Shown: positions 55,546 to 63,903 of the stretch, one piece after another
Numbering within the stretch: the first letter of the stretch is position 1
How the letters are laid out: each line of letters begins with the position of its first letter
Assembly (NCBI RefSeq): GCF_003259955.1
Contig: NZ_QLMK01000004.1
Coordinates: forward strand, 1 to 64,000
Length of the DNA stretch: 64,000 bases
Origin: Falsochrobactrum ovis
GTDB lineage: Bacteria; Pseudomonadota; Alphaproteobacteria; Rhizobiales; Rhizobiaceae
Reading direction: 5' to 3'
Translations under genes and position numbers: made by a program
Notes under the pieces: model-generated
Told to the model about the DNA's origin: nothing
What the model saw: only the letters and a program-made list of their open reading frames with translations
The model's database searches: none

Positions 55546-57420
55546 TTATAAAAATGCATCCGCACCGGCTTCAAACTGAAGCTTGGCTAGCCGGGCATAA
55601 AGTCCTTGCTTTTCGACCAGACTGCGATGCGTCCCCTCTTCAACAATTCTGCCCTTATCCAACACCAATATGCGATCTGCCTTAAGCACCGTTGCAAGCC
55701 TGTGCGCAACAACAAGCGTTGTTCGTCCTTGCGTCAAACGCTCCAACGCCTTCTGCACCAACACTTCGCTTTCCGCATCCAGCGCCGATGTGGCCTCATC
55801 AAGTAGCAGGATAGGTGCACCCCGCAAAACAGCGCGCGCTATACCGATTCGCTGACGCTGCCCACCGGAAAGCACAACGCCGCGTTCGCCGACTTCTGTT
55901 TCATATCCCGCTTCTAGCTCCATAATAAAATCATGCGCCAAAGCAGCTTTTGCGGCAGCCTCAATTTCTTCGTCGCTCGCATCAGCTTTTCCAAAGGCAA
56001 TGTTTTCGCGCACAGAAGTCGCAAATATCTCAACATCCTGTGGAACTATCGAAATTCGATCACGTGCAGCCTGTGGGTCTGCTTCAGGCAATGCGACCCC
56101 GTCAATGAGAACTTGACCAGATTGCGGATCGTAGAAGCGTAACAACAGGGAAAAAATCGTGCTTTTACCAGCACCCGAAGGTCCAACAATCGCGACAGTT
56201 TCGCCCGGTGTAATTTTGAAACTCACGCCTTTGAGTGACGGTGCATCCGGACGCGACGAGTAAGAAAAAACAACATTGTCAAATATCACTTCGCCGCGTG
56301 GAGGTTCAGGCATCGCTTTTGGATTCGCCGGCATAATAATTGTCGGGGATTCATCTAGAATTTCCGCAAGCCTCTCCGTCGCACCTGCCGCCTGCGCAAG
56401 CTCTCCACCCACTTCTGAAAGCGCACCAAATGCGCTGGCCGCGAAAACGGCGTAAAGAACAAACTGCCCCAGTGTTCCCGGCGTCATCGCACCCGACAGA
56501 ACATCTCGCGAGCCAAACCATAGCACCGCAACGACGCTCGAAAAAATCAGGAAAATCGCAAAACCTGTCAGAACAGATCGCGCCTTGATCGAGGACTGAG
56601 CCGCCTGATAGGCTTTTTCTACTGCTCGCCTAAACCGTCCCACCGCCATATTTTCATTGGTAAATGCCTGCAAAGTGCGCATCGCTCCGATCTGCTCACC
56701 CGCATAAGCATTGGCATCAGCAATGAGATCTTGCATCCGCCGTGATCGGCGCCGCACCGAACGTCCAAACGCAATCAATGGGATCACAATTAAAGGAATC
56801 GCACCAATAACCAAAGCCGACAGTTTTGGACTGGTGACGATCATCATAATCAGCGCACCAACACCAAGAATAATATTACGCAAAGCCACCGATGCGGTTG
56901 CCCCCACCGCAGATTTGATTTGCGTCGTATCGACAGCTAATCGCGAAACGATTTCGCCCGATTGCGAGCGGTCAAAAAACTCTGGCGACAAAGTTGTTAC
57001 GTGAGAAAAAACCGCATTGCGCAGATCGGCAACAACACGCTCTCCCAACGAGATCACAAAAAAATAACGCAAACCAGATGCGAGCGCTAGCATCAGCGCC
57101 AGCAGCACCAACATGACGAAATAGTTATTTACAAAAGCCGCATCATCGCCCGAAAAGCCGTGATCAATCATCCGCCTCACCGCAACAGGTACGGCAAGTG
57201 TCGTGACAGCGGCGAGCACCAAAGAAAACAGCGAGCCTGCCACCAGCCCCTTATAACGGATAAGGAACGGAATCATTCGCTTCAGCGGTTTGAGAGAAGA
57301 TCGCTTGCGGCCTTGCTGTGCATCCACCCCTTGCGGTGCATCCACTCCTTGCTGTGTTTCCCTGTCTTGCTGTGTTTCAATGCGGAGATTCATGCGTTTT
57401 TGAGCGCCCCTGCTCGCCAT
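55546..57420 (-). CDS. MsbA-type ABC exporter, permease fused to ATPase
   Basis: Half-transporter of about 624 aa. Six membrane helices (from FLIRYKGLVAGSLFSLVLAA) are followed by the ATPase: Walker A GPSGAGKSTIF, signature VLSGGQRQRIGIARAVLRG, Walker B ILLLDEATSALD. It belongs to the MsbA/lipid and multidrug exporter group; the substrate is unknown. The cytoplasmic N-terminus carries four in-frame 18-bp repeats. The open frame reaches 57600 into rpmE's start region; ATG at 57420 or at 57393 is more likely, and neither has a good ribosome site. Confidence 0.88.
   Translation of the reverse strand: MASRGAQKRMNLRIETQQDRETQQGVDAPQGVDAQQGRKRSSLKPLKRMIPFLIRYKGLVAGSLFSLVLAAVTTLAVPVAVRRMIDHGFSGDDAAFVNNYFVMLVLLALMLALASGLRYFFVISLGERVVADLRNAVFSHVTTLSPEFFDRSQSGEIVSRLAVDTTQIKSAVGATASVALRNIILGVGALIMMIVTSPKLSALVIGAIPLIVIPLIAFGRSVRRRSRRMQDLIADANAYAGEQIGAMRTLQAFTNENMAVGRFRRAVEKAYQAAQSSIKARSVLTGFAIFLIFSSVVAVLWFGSRDVLSGAMTPGTLGQFVLYAVFAASAFGALSEVGGELAQAAGATERLAEILDESPTIIMPANPKAMPEPPRGEVIFDNVVFSYSSRPDAPSLKGVSFKITPGETVAIVGPSGAGKSTIFSLLLRFYDPQSGQVLIDGVALPEADPQAARDRISIVPQDVEIFATSVRENIAFGKADASDEEIEAAAKAALAHDFIMELEAGYETEVGERGVVLSGGQRQRIGIARAVLRGAPILLLDEATSALDAESEVLVQKALERLTQGRTTLVVAHRLATVLKADRILVLDKGRIVEEGTHRSLVEKQGLYARLAKLQFEAGADAFL
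57311..57382. repeat. Four 18-bp tandem repeats inside the ABC exporter gene
   Basis: Four head-to-tail units (57311-57328, 57329-57346, 57347-57364, 57365-57382) share the core CTTGCTGTG or CTTGCGGTG. They encode six-residue units in the N-terminus (RETQQG, VDAPQG, VDAQQG types). Copy changes would keep the frame. Confidence 0.85.
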
Positions 57421-57589
57421 TCTTGAGATTGAACCCTTGTTATTACTCTGCGCGTGATGTATAGGCTCGCCAACCCTTTTGGAAGCCGTTGCTGCAAGTA
57501 ACGGGTCTTCATATCTGCCATAGGGCGGAAGTGCCGCAGTTATTCTACAAGAACCGTTACTTTCACCCCAGATTTTCAGGATCGAGAAG

Positions 57590-57811
57590 ATGAAAGCCAA
57601 TATCCACCCCGACTACCACACCATCAAGGTGGTGATGACCGATGGCACCGAATATTTCACCCGTTCAACCTGGGGCAAAGAAGGCGATACGATGAATCTC
57701 GATATCGACCCGACCACTCACCCAGCATGGACCGGTGGTTCGCAGACTCTGGTTGACCGCGGTGGCCGTGTCACCAAGTTCAAAAACCGTTTCGGCAATC
57801 TTGGCATCTAA
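57590..57811 (+). CDS. rpmE: 50S ribosomal protein L31
   Basis: bL31 of 73 aa, starting [20 protein letters not shown]. It lacks the CxxC zinc ligands and is the type usual in alphaproteobacteria. AGGA lies eight bases before the ATG. It is divergent from the ABC exporter and followed by a strong terminator 19 bp after its stop. Confidence 0.97.
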   Translation: MKANIHPDYHTIKVVMTDGTEYFTRSTWGKEGDTMNLDIDPTTHPAWTGGSQTLVDRGGRVTKFKNRFGNLGI

Positions 57812-57830
57812 GATTTGCTCCATCGATTTA

Positions 57831-57856
57831 AAAACCCTGCTTCGGCAGGGTTTTTT
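57831..57856 (+). terminator. Terminator of rpmE
   Basis: AAAACCCTGC-TTCG-GCAGGGTTTT with a T6 tail: a stable UUCG-loop stem of 10 bp. Confidence 0.95.
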
Positions 57857-57875
57857 ATTACAAGACACCATATAA

Positions 57876-57902
57876 AAACTCCCGGGTGTGAGCCGGGAGT
57901 TT
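57876..57902 (-). terminator. Terminator of yebC
   Basis: AAACTCCCGG and CCGGGAGTTT form a 10-bp stem with a GTGTGAG loop and a T-rich minus-strand tail, 18 bp after the yebC stop. Confidence 0.85.
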
Positions 57903-57920
57903 TCTATATGATAGAAGAAT

Positions 57921-58667
57921 TCAGGAACTGAGCTTTTCCATAATTTCGTCGCTCACCTCGAAATTGGTGTAGACGTTCTGAACATCATCATCATCTTCAA
58001 GCGCATTGAGTAATTTGAGCACCGAACGCGCTTTTTCCTCATCAAGCTCAGTATTGATTTGGGGCTTCCAAACGGTCTTGATCGATTCGGCTTCGCCAAG
58101 TGCGGCTTCTAGCGATTTGGAAACATCACCAATGCTTTCAAATGCACAAATGATGACATGTTCTTCCTCACCCGATTGCACATCGTCCGCGCCTGCCTCA
58201 ATCGCAGCCTCCATCACAGTGTCGGCGTCGCCCACATCGGCCTTGTAGATAATTTCGCCGACGCGGTCGAACATGAAGGAAACCGAACCGGTTTCACCCA
58301 AACTTCCTCCCGCCTTGGTAAACGCAGCCCGAACATTGGAAGCTGTGCGGTTACGATTATCTGTCAGTGCTTCAACGATAACCGAAACGCCACCAGGACC
58401 ACGGCCCTCATAACGCACTTCATCATAATTTTCGCTGTCATTGCCCGCAGCTTTTTTAATCGCCCGCTCAATATTGTCTTTAGGCATAGATTGAGCTTTG
58501 GCGTTCTGAATGGCCAGGCGCAAGCGCGGGTTCATCGCAGGGTCGGGAAGCCCCTGCTTTGCGGCGACGGTAATCTCCCGTCCCAACTTGGAAAACATTT
58601 TAGAACGCACAGCATCCTGGCGTCCCTTGCGGTGCATGATATTTTTAAACTGTGAATGGCCAGCCAT
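57921..58667 (-). CDS. yebC: YebC/PmpR-family protein
   Basis: Conserved 248-aa protein beginning [18 protein letters not shown], with [20 protein letters not shown] and a clearly acidic C-terminal part. YebC proteins were long called transcription regulators; recent work on relatives points to a ribosome-associated role at proline-rich stretches. The ATG at 58667 follows AGGGG and is the family start; the open frame reaches 58838 without support. It is not next to ruvC here. Confidence 0.95.
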   Translation of the reverse strand: MAGHSQFKNIMHRKGRQDAVRSKMFSKLGREITVAAKQGLPDPAMNPRLRLAIQNAKAQSMPKDNIERAIKKAAGNDSENYDEVRYEGRGPGGVSVIVEALTDNRNRTASNVRAAFTKAGGSLGETGSVSFMFDRVGEIIYKADVGDADTVMEAAIEAGADDVQSGEEEHVIICAFESIGDVSKSLEAALGEAESIKTVWKPQINTELDEEKARSVLKLLNALEDDDDVQNVYTNFEVSDEIMEKLSS

Positions 58668-58867
58668 AACACCCCTGTTCCGTTTAAATAAACGCACGGT
58701 GGAAGCGTCCATAAAATTGGGGCAGGCCCAGTTTGACGGCCACCATGCTTTCCGTGCAGATGCGCGCGTTATAAGGAATTGGGCGTCATTCGTCCAGCAT
58801 ATGCACAGAGTTACACCTTTCCCTGTCAATAATGTCAACTGCCCTCGACCTAGAGCACGAAAAGAGA

Positions 58868-58877
58868 TTATCTACCA
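58868..58877. promoter_or_regulatory. Possible BioR half-conserved site before bioR
   Basis: TTATCTACCA matches the BioR box TTATCTATAA at eight of ten positions, five bases before the bioR ATG. Autoregulation is possible; the site is weak. Confidence 0.3.
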
Positions 58878-58881
58878 AACC

Positions 58882-59562
58882 ATGAACCAGCGCATGAATG
58901 AACCACAAAGCGAAACCATAGCCGCCCGTATCAGCCGCATCCTTGCGGATCGCATTATTGCCGGCGATATTGAACCTGGCACCAAGCTGCGGCAGGACCA
59001 TATCGCAGCCGAGTTTGAAACCAGTCATGTCCCTGTGCGTGAAGCGTTTCGCAGACTTGAAGCCCAAGGATTAGCCGTCTCAGAACCCCGTCGCGGAGTG
59101 CGCGTTGCTTCGTTTGACATAAGCGAAATTCGCGAGGTCGCAGAAATGCGCGCCGCACTTGAAGTATTGGCATTGCGACATGCAGCCCCTCATATCACCC
59201 GCGCTACACTCGATGCCGCCGAAGAAGCAACTCTTGAGGGGGATAAGTCCCGAGACGTCAGAAGCTGGGAAGAAGCCAACCGCCGTTTTCACCGTCTGAT
59301 ACTCGATCCCTGCAATATGCCGCGATTGCTTGCGACTATTGAGGATTTACATGCTGCAAGCGCTCGCTTTTTATTCGCTACCTGGCGATCAGAATGGGAA
59401 ACGCGTACCGATCATGATCATCGCGCAATCCTGACGGCCTTAAGACAAAATGATATTGATCAAGCAGCAACTATTCTCGCCCGACATGTGCAGTGGATCG
59501 GCCATCGCCCCATAAAGACCGCATCAGGAAAGACACGCGATTCCTTCGCTATTGTCGGCTGA
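58882..59562 (+). CDS. bioR: GntR-family biotin regulator BioR
   Basis: GntR/FadR-subfamily regulator of 226 aa: winged helix (RISRILADRIIAGDIEPGTKL, then HIAAEFETSHVPVREAFRRL) and an FCD-type helical effector domain with the metal-binding His/Asp pattern (EANRRFHRLI, RTDHDHRAIL). BioR represses biotin synthesis and uptake genes in Brucella, Agrobacterium and Paracoccus. The identification rests on the adjacent bioY and on a perfect BioR box in front of it. ATG at 58882 is used; 58894 is possible. Confidence 0.85.
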   Translation: MNQRMNEPQSETIAARISRILADRIIAGDIEPGTKLRQDHIAAEFETSHVPVREAFRRLEAQGLAVSEPRRGVRVASFDISEIREVAEMRAALEVLALRHAAPHITRATLDAAEEATLEGDKSRDVRSWEEANRRFHRLILDPCNMPRLLATIEDLHAASARFLFATWRSEWETRTDHDHRAILTALRQNDIDQAATILARHVQWIGHRPIKTASGKTRDSFAIVG

Positions 59563-59781
59563 GCATTCTTACCAAAGCTGAATTTGGTCCAAACTTTCCA
59601 GCAAGAAAAGTCCCATACTTCCGCAAACGGAAGCCCATTTTTTCAATTGTCATCAATGCGACCATTCTGGGCCGATAAAGGAGCTAATTTTCATTTGGAA
59701 AGCCGAAATTTTTAACGATAAAAATTCCCGCTTGCAAATAATGCCGCTTCTTTTAATTATTATATAGATCGAATCTAAATT

Positions 59782-59791
59782 TTATCTATAA
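59782..59791. promoter_or_regulatory. BioR box upstream of bioY
   Basis: TTATCTATAA is a full match to the published BioR consensus (TTATMKATAA). It ends 12 bases before the bioY ATG, beside the ribosome site, where a bound repressor would block transcription. Confidence 0.8.
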
Positions 59792-59803
59792 TTTGAGGAC
59801 AGC

Positions 59804-60376
59804 ATGACGAGCATTTCCCCCACACGCCCCAGCTTCAGCCCACTTCATCTTGAATCGCGGTCAGCTGCGTTAAAAATTGGCGCCGTTGCCTTTGGTAGCT
59901 TGATTCTTGCACTGTCCTCGCAGATCGAAGTTCCGATGATCCCGGTTCCGATCACGCTGCAAACGCTCATCGTGCCCTTGATCGGCGCTCTTTATGGCTG
60001 GCGCCTTGGGCTCGCCACCGTGCTCGCATGGCTGGGCCAAGCTATGATCGGCCTTCCGGTCCTAGCTGGCGGCGCAGGCGGATTTGTGCATTTTGCAGGC
60101 CCCACCGGCGGCTATTTGGCTGCATTTCCAATTATCGCAGCCATGACCGGATATCTGGCCGAACACGGCTGGAACGGCAATCGCGTTGGTCTTGCCTTCA
60201 TCTCATTCTTACTAGCCAATCTTGTTTGCCTTGCAATTGGCGCACTGTGGCTTTCGGGCCTAATTGGCATGGAAAAAGCAGTCGCTTTTGGCGTCACACC
60301 ATTTCTCGCCGGAGCTCTGATCAAGTCCGCCCTCGGCGCAGCCATTCTGAAAGCCGCCGCACCTAAAAAATCATAA
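59804..60376 (+). CDS. bioY: Biotin transporter BioY
   Basis: S-component of an ECF-type biotin transporter, 190 aa, with six membrane helices. Family blocks are LSSQIEVPMIPVPITLQTLI, GQAMIGLPVLAGGAGGFVHF and PTGGYLAAFPIIAAMTGYLA. BioY can work alone or with BioMN, which are not visible here. It is preceded by GAGGAC and the BioR box. The following DUF1284 gene begins 11 bp downstream and may be co-transcribed. Confidence 0.95.
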   Translation: MTSISPTRPSFSPLHLESRSAALKIGAVAFGSLILALSSQIEVPMIPVPITLQTLIVPLIGALYGWRLGLATVLAWLGQAMIGLPVLAGGAGGFVHFAGPTGGYLAAFPIIAAMTGYLAEHGWNGNRVGLAFISFLLANLVCLAIGALWLSGLIGMEKAVAFGVTPFLAGALIKSALGAAILKAAAPKKS

Positions 60377-60387
60377 CTGCCCAAGCT

Positions 60388-60816
60388 ATGACGGTGCGGC
60401 TTCGTGGCCACCATCTGCTCTGTATGCTGACTTATATCGGCAAAGGCTATAGCCCGGCATTCGTCGAAAATTACGACGCAATTGCCGGGCAACTGTCAGC
60501 GGGTGCAGACATCCTTTTGGTTGATGGCCCGGATGATATTTGTCAGCCCTTATTATGCGCGTCTGACTGCCATTGCCTGGAGGAAACTGTAGTCAATCGC
60601 GACCAACTTGCGCTTGAGGCAGTATCTAATCTTCTGACAAGAGAGCTTAAAGCCGGAACTCGGCTTTCGCTGACGGCTGAGCTATTAAAGAAAATGCGCA
60701 CCGCCTTTGCCAATGGCACATTGCGAGACGCCTGTGGCGGATGTGAATGGTCCGCGCTTTGTACACACATCGCGGTGAATGAGAATTACTCCGGCGTTCG
60801 CGTGATTTTGGATTGA
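60388..60816 (+). CDS. DUF1284 family cysteine-rich protein
   Basis: A 142-aa protein starting MTVRLRGHHLLCMLTYIGKG, the signature of DUF1284. It has nine Cys, including LLCASDCHCLEE and ACGGCEWSALC, which could hold an iron-sulfur cluster or zinc. Members are often annotated as possible iron-sulfur binding proteins without a known reaction. It is 11 bp after bioY, so a link to biotin is possible but may be only co-transcription. Confidence 0.85.
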   Translation: MTVRLRGHHLLCMLTYIGKGYSPAFVENYDAIAGQLSAGADILLVDGPDDICQPLLCASDCHCLEETVVNRDQLALEAVSNLLTRELKAGTRLSLTAELLKKMRTAFANGTLRDACGGCEWSALCTHIAVNENYSGVRVILD

Positions 60817-60818
60817 TA

Positions 60819-60846
60819 AAAACCGCCCAGATTGGACGGTTTTATT
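60819..60846 (+). terminator. Terminator of the bioY-DUF1284 unit
   Basis: AAACCG-CC and GG-CGGTTT pair with one mismatch around AGATT and are followed by TTTATTT, a few bases after the stop codon. Confidence 0.75.
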
Positions 60847-60906
60847 TAGAGATGTTGTTTCGATAGTTGCTCGCCTCAGCCGCGCTCAATCCCCAGCCAC
60901 ATAAAA

Positions 60907-61731
60907 TCAGCGCCAAAATTCAGGAATAGATTCTGCAAGTCTTGGCCCTAAGCGCAAAGGTGCTACCTTTTCCGCAAGTCCGGTCCGGTCCGAAATCTCA
61001 ATCCCTACCCCGCAAATCGTCGCCTCGCCATTGGCAGCTTCAAACCGCCGTTTGGGTACCTTCGAGAGAAAACGGTTCAAAGGTTCTTCCTTGTCCATAC
61101 CAAGCGAAGAATCATAATCCCCGCACATGCCTGCATCCGACATATAGGCGGTTCCACCCCGCAAAATTTGGCTATCTGCTGTGGGGACATGGGTATGCGT
61201 TCCGATTACTGCACTGGCACGACCATCGACAAAATGGGCAAAACACTGTTTTTCGCTGGTGGCTTCCGCATGGAAATCAAAAAATATCGCATCTGCTTGC
61301 TCACCGAGTGGGCAGGCTTCCAAGATCCTCTCTGCTGCCATAAAAGGATCATCGAGATCGGGATGCATAAACACCCGCCCCATAATATTGGAAACAAGGA
61401 TACGCGCGCCATTCCGGGCTATAAATAGCCCCTCGCCTTTTCCGGCTGTACCCTTGGGAAAATTGGCTGGCCGCAAAAAACGATCCTCACGCTTGGAAAA
61501 CTCCAACGCCTCACGTTGATCCCATACATGGTTTCCGGTCGTGACCACATCGGCTCCCGCACGGATCGTATCGTGAAAAATTTCTTCCGTGATACCGAAA
61601 CCGCCAGCGGCATTTTCTCCATTAACAATCACGAAATCCAGCTTGAAATCAGAAATCATGCCCGGGAGCTGATTGTAAACTGCGGTGCGCCCGGATCTGC
61701 CCACCATGTCGCCAAGAAAAAGTAATCTCAT
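60907..61731 (-). CDS. YmdB-family metallophosphoesterase
   Basis: Metallophosphoesterase of 274 aa of the TIGR00282/YmdB family. Metal ligands are visible in LFLGDMVGRSG, FVIVNGENAAGG, VVTTGNHVWDQ, FFDFHAEATSEK and GTHTHVPTADSQIL. Bacillus YmdB hydrolyses 2',3'-cAMP and affects biofilm formation; the alphaproteobacterial function is unstudied. It lies 12 bp downstream of fau, so both may share the 6S-fau transcript. Confidence 0.9.
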   Translation of the reverse strand: MRLLFLGDMVGRSGRTAVYNQLPGMISDFKLDFVIVNGENAAGGFGITEEIFHDTIRAGADVVTTGNHVWDQREALEFSKREDRFLRPANFPKGTAGKGEGLFIARNGARILVSNIMGRVFMHPDLDDPFMAAERILEACPLGEQADAIFFDFHAEATSEKQCFAHFVDGRASAVIGTHTHVPTADSQILRGGTAYMSDAGMCGDYDSSLGMDKEEPLNRFLSKVPKRRFEAANGEATICGVGIEISDRTGLAEKVAPLRLGPRLAESIPEFWR

Positions 61732-61743
61732 ATCTGGTCTTTA

Positions 61744-62340
61744 TCAGTCTTGATTAAAAATACGCAAGCCACTCTCGGTCAGCAACTGGTGAAGTGCGAT
61801 ATCATGGGGCTCATTGGGAATGTAATCAATCTCCTGGCAATCAAATGCCATGCCAATCAAAAGCGGTTCCAGCTTCCGCTCGGCAAATCGGGCTAGGGCT
61901 CTGTCATAATGCCCTGCACCATAACCAAGCCGATGTCCGCGTTTATCAAAACCCGCCAAAGGCATCAGCATCACCACAGGATCAACCAGCGGAGCCGTTT
62001 CATCTGGCCCCATAGTGCCAAAACCCGTCGGCACAAGCTCTGCATCCGGCAGGCATTCACGAAATGCTATGGTTTCGCGATCAAGCACCACTGGCAGGCA
62101 CAGTCTCGCGCCCTTATCGCGTAAGGCAGTGAGAAGCGGCCGAGGATCCATTTCAGAGCGGATCGGCCAATATCCTGCGATAATCGCATTATCGGGAAAA
62201 TTTATTGATTCATTCGCCGTCTTGGCCGCGGCGAGTGATGCCTCAAACCGATAGCGCGGGTCAAGCGCATCGCGTCGCGCTAAAACTTCCCGCCTAAGCG
62301 TCTGCTTATCCTTAATGCGGCTTACATCCGCCTGCGCCAT
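61744..62340 (-). CDS. fau: 5-formyltetrahydrofolate cyclo-ligase
   Basis: ATP-dependent enzyme (198 aa) converting 5-formyl-THF to 5,10-methenyl-THF. It starts with the substrate-binding RIKDKQTLRREVLARRDALD and ends with the ATP site GHRLGYGAGHYDRALARF. The ATG at 62340 follows GGAG; the open frame starts ten codons earlier. Location just after the 6S RNA gene is the conserved ssrS-ygfA arrangement, where 6S and fau are transcribed together. Confidence 0.93.
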   Translation of the reverse strand: MAQADVSRIKDKQTLRREVLARRDALDPRYRFEASLAAAKTANESINFPDNAIIAGYWPIRSEMDPRPLLTALRDKGARLCLPVVLDRETIAFRECLPDAELVPTGFGTMGPDETAPLVDPVVMLMPLAGFDKRGHRLGYGAGHYDRALARFAERKLEPLLIGMAFDCQEIDYIPNEPHDIALHQLLTESGLRIFNQD

Positions 62341-62471
62341 TGCGATAACTCCAATTCCCGACAATGCCACTCTTAAAGCATGACAGAAAAAGTGAAAATA
62401 GTTTTACGGCCACTTTCGCCATCCGGACAATAAAGAAGTCGAAAATCAGATAATACCGCTAAAAGAACAAG

Positions 62472-62632
62472 GTGGCGACCACGACGACCGATGGATGTGA
62501 TTGATCCCGGGAACCTACAAAGTAGGTGGGCGCCATATGCGAAGGCCCACGAGCCCTCACAGGGACAGCTCCCTTAGAGATCAATAAGGCCCCGGGGATG
62601 CTAAAACTCCTGTCGGGAAGCGCAGTTCGCCA
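62472..62632 (-). ncRNA. ssrS: 6S RNA
   Basis: Minus-strand RNA of about 160 nt between zapA and fau, the classic ssrS place. The ends pair (GGCGA with TCGCC), the middle has a large open region around GGCCTTATTGATCTC, and the 3' half contains GGCGCCCACCTACTTT, as in alphaproteobacterial 6S RNAs. TATATA lies about 10 bp upstream of the presumed start. 6S RNA binds the housekeeping RNA polymerase in stationary phase. Exact ends are estimated from pairing. Confidence 0.82.
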
Positions 62633-62705
62633 AAGCCTATATAGGGCTTGTCTTGAGTTTGCGCCAGTACAATAGGTGTTTTTTACCAGAAATATATAAG
62701 TCTAT

Positions 62706-63074
62706 TTACGAATTTGGTGATGGCAGAATACGCGCCGCGGCCTGTTCGATCCGTAGCGCGACTTCCGATAACATATCGGTCACCATCGCATCGTTACGGT
62801 CGGCGCTGGTAACAGCTTCATCGCGCGAGCGACGTAGCGTTTCCACCTCACTCTCCAGATTTTTGATGCGCTTATGTGCCTCATTAAGCTCATCAATAAT
62901 CATTATGCCCGCCATGACAGTCAACCGAAGATCGCCTATTTCCCCGAAAGAGGATTTGAGATGGGTGACATACTGATCAAGCCGGGCAGCAAGACTGGCA
63001 AGATGTTCTTCTTGACCCTCATCACATGCCATCCGGTAGGATTTGCCGTCAATGATAACGGTTACAGTTGCCAT
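62706..63074 (-). CDS. zapA: Cell division protein ZapA
   Basis: FtsZ-ring-associated protein of 122 aa. It starts MATVTVIIDGKSYRMACDEG and has the family motif LTVMAGIMIIDELNEA followed by a C-terminal coiled coil (KNLESEVETLRRSRDEAV). It stabilises FtsZ filaments. It starts 9 bp after the DUF4164 stop and is followed by 6S RNA. Confidence 0.93.
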   Translation of the reverse strand: MATVTVIIDGKSYRMACDEGQEEHLASLAARLDQYVTHLKSSFGEIGDLRLTVMAGIMIIDELNEAHKRIKNLESEVETLRRSRDEAVTSADRNDAMVTDMLSEVALRIEQAAARILPSPNS

Positions 63075-63083
63075 AAAACCCCT

Positions 63084-63356
63084 CTATCGATCCAAAACGG
63101 CGCGGATTGTCTCCATTGCCGTGACAAGCCGACGCGACACTTCGCGGTTAGCAGCTTCCAGACGTTCGGCGCGTGCTTCCGACTGATCAAGTTCTTGCGC
63201 GAGGCGGCTGCGATCAGCGTTCATACGCTGCACCTCTTCCTCAGCTTCGGCAAAATCGCCTTCCTTGTCCAGCCGCAAGTCAACCGCTTCTTCAAGCGTA
63301 TTGAGAGCCTTTTCCAGCCTTTCCAGGACTTGCCTGAGGGTTGTTTCGGGTGCCAT
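63084..63356 (-). CDS. DUF4164 coiled-coil protein
   Basis: A 90-aa, almost wholly helical protein (LRQVLERLEKALNTLEEAVD and later VQRMNADRSRLAQELDQSEA) of the DUF4164 family found next to zapA in Hyphomicrobiales. The place and coiled coil suggest a partner of ZapA at the division site, analogous to ZapB, but this is inference. Confidence 0.85.
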   Translation of the reverse strand: MAPETTLRQVLERLEKALNTLEEAVDLRLDKEGDFAEAEEEVQRMNADRSRLAQELDQSEARAERLEAANREVSRRLVTAMETIRAVLDR

Positions 63357-63903
63357 TCACATCCTTTCCAGTGCCCGTCTTGAATTTGCGTCTCTTGGAA
63401 GCAAACGCCGTTAGCATCTTTCAGACCAAAGGGATATTATCACCCCCATAGGGACATTATCACCCAATGAATTCCGCAAGCATGCCGATATTTTTCCCAG
63501 AGCACACCGCGTGAAATCAAGACCGTTAAAATCCACCCATCCGCGCAGCATTACAGTTGGCGAATCGCGCCTCTTGAACGGGTTCCTTTCGCAGAACTGT
63601 AATAATCAGCTCCAAGATAAGCAACAAATGAGGGGCACAACCGGCAGTTCATACACTGTTATCCGCTCAAAAAACATTTTCCAACGGCTTGCTCACACCT
63701 CAAACATCTTAGTTTTGAGCAATCACACAGCGTTTATAGTTCAAAACTCATCGGTTTATTGACTCCTAATGCTCAGGTGCTATGTGTCCCCGTGCCCTTT
63801 GTCCGCACGTGAAAGGCTTTGCAATGCGCAACCGATACACCGTGTTTGACAATAGGCATCGCCGCAACCCCGTTAAACCCTCTATGGAAAGACGGCTGAG
63901 ACC
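63357..63903. other. Intergenic region between the DUF4164 gene and tkt
   Basis: A 547-bp gap with divergent promoters expected. It holds a direct repeat (63431-63445 and 63451-63465) close to the DUF4164 start. An 83-codon plus-strand frame and a 74-codon minus-strand frame have no ribosome site or family likeness. I see no RNA gene. Confidence 0.55.
63431..63465. repeat. Direct repeat upstream of the zapA operon
   Basis: GGGATATTATCACCC (63431-63445) and GGGACATTATCACCC (63451-63465) are 20 bp apart, differing at one base. The two-turn spacing would suit cooperative binding of a regulator. Confidence 0.5.

Noticed and set aside
58510-58881. Longer N-terminus of BioR
   Set aside because: It is antisense to yebC over most of its length and does not resemble GntR proteins.
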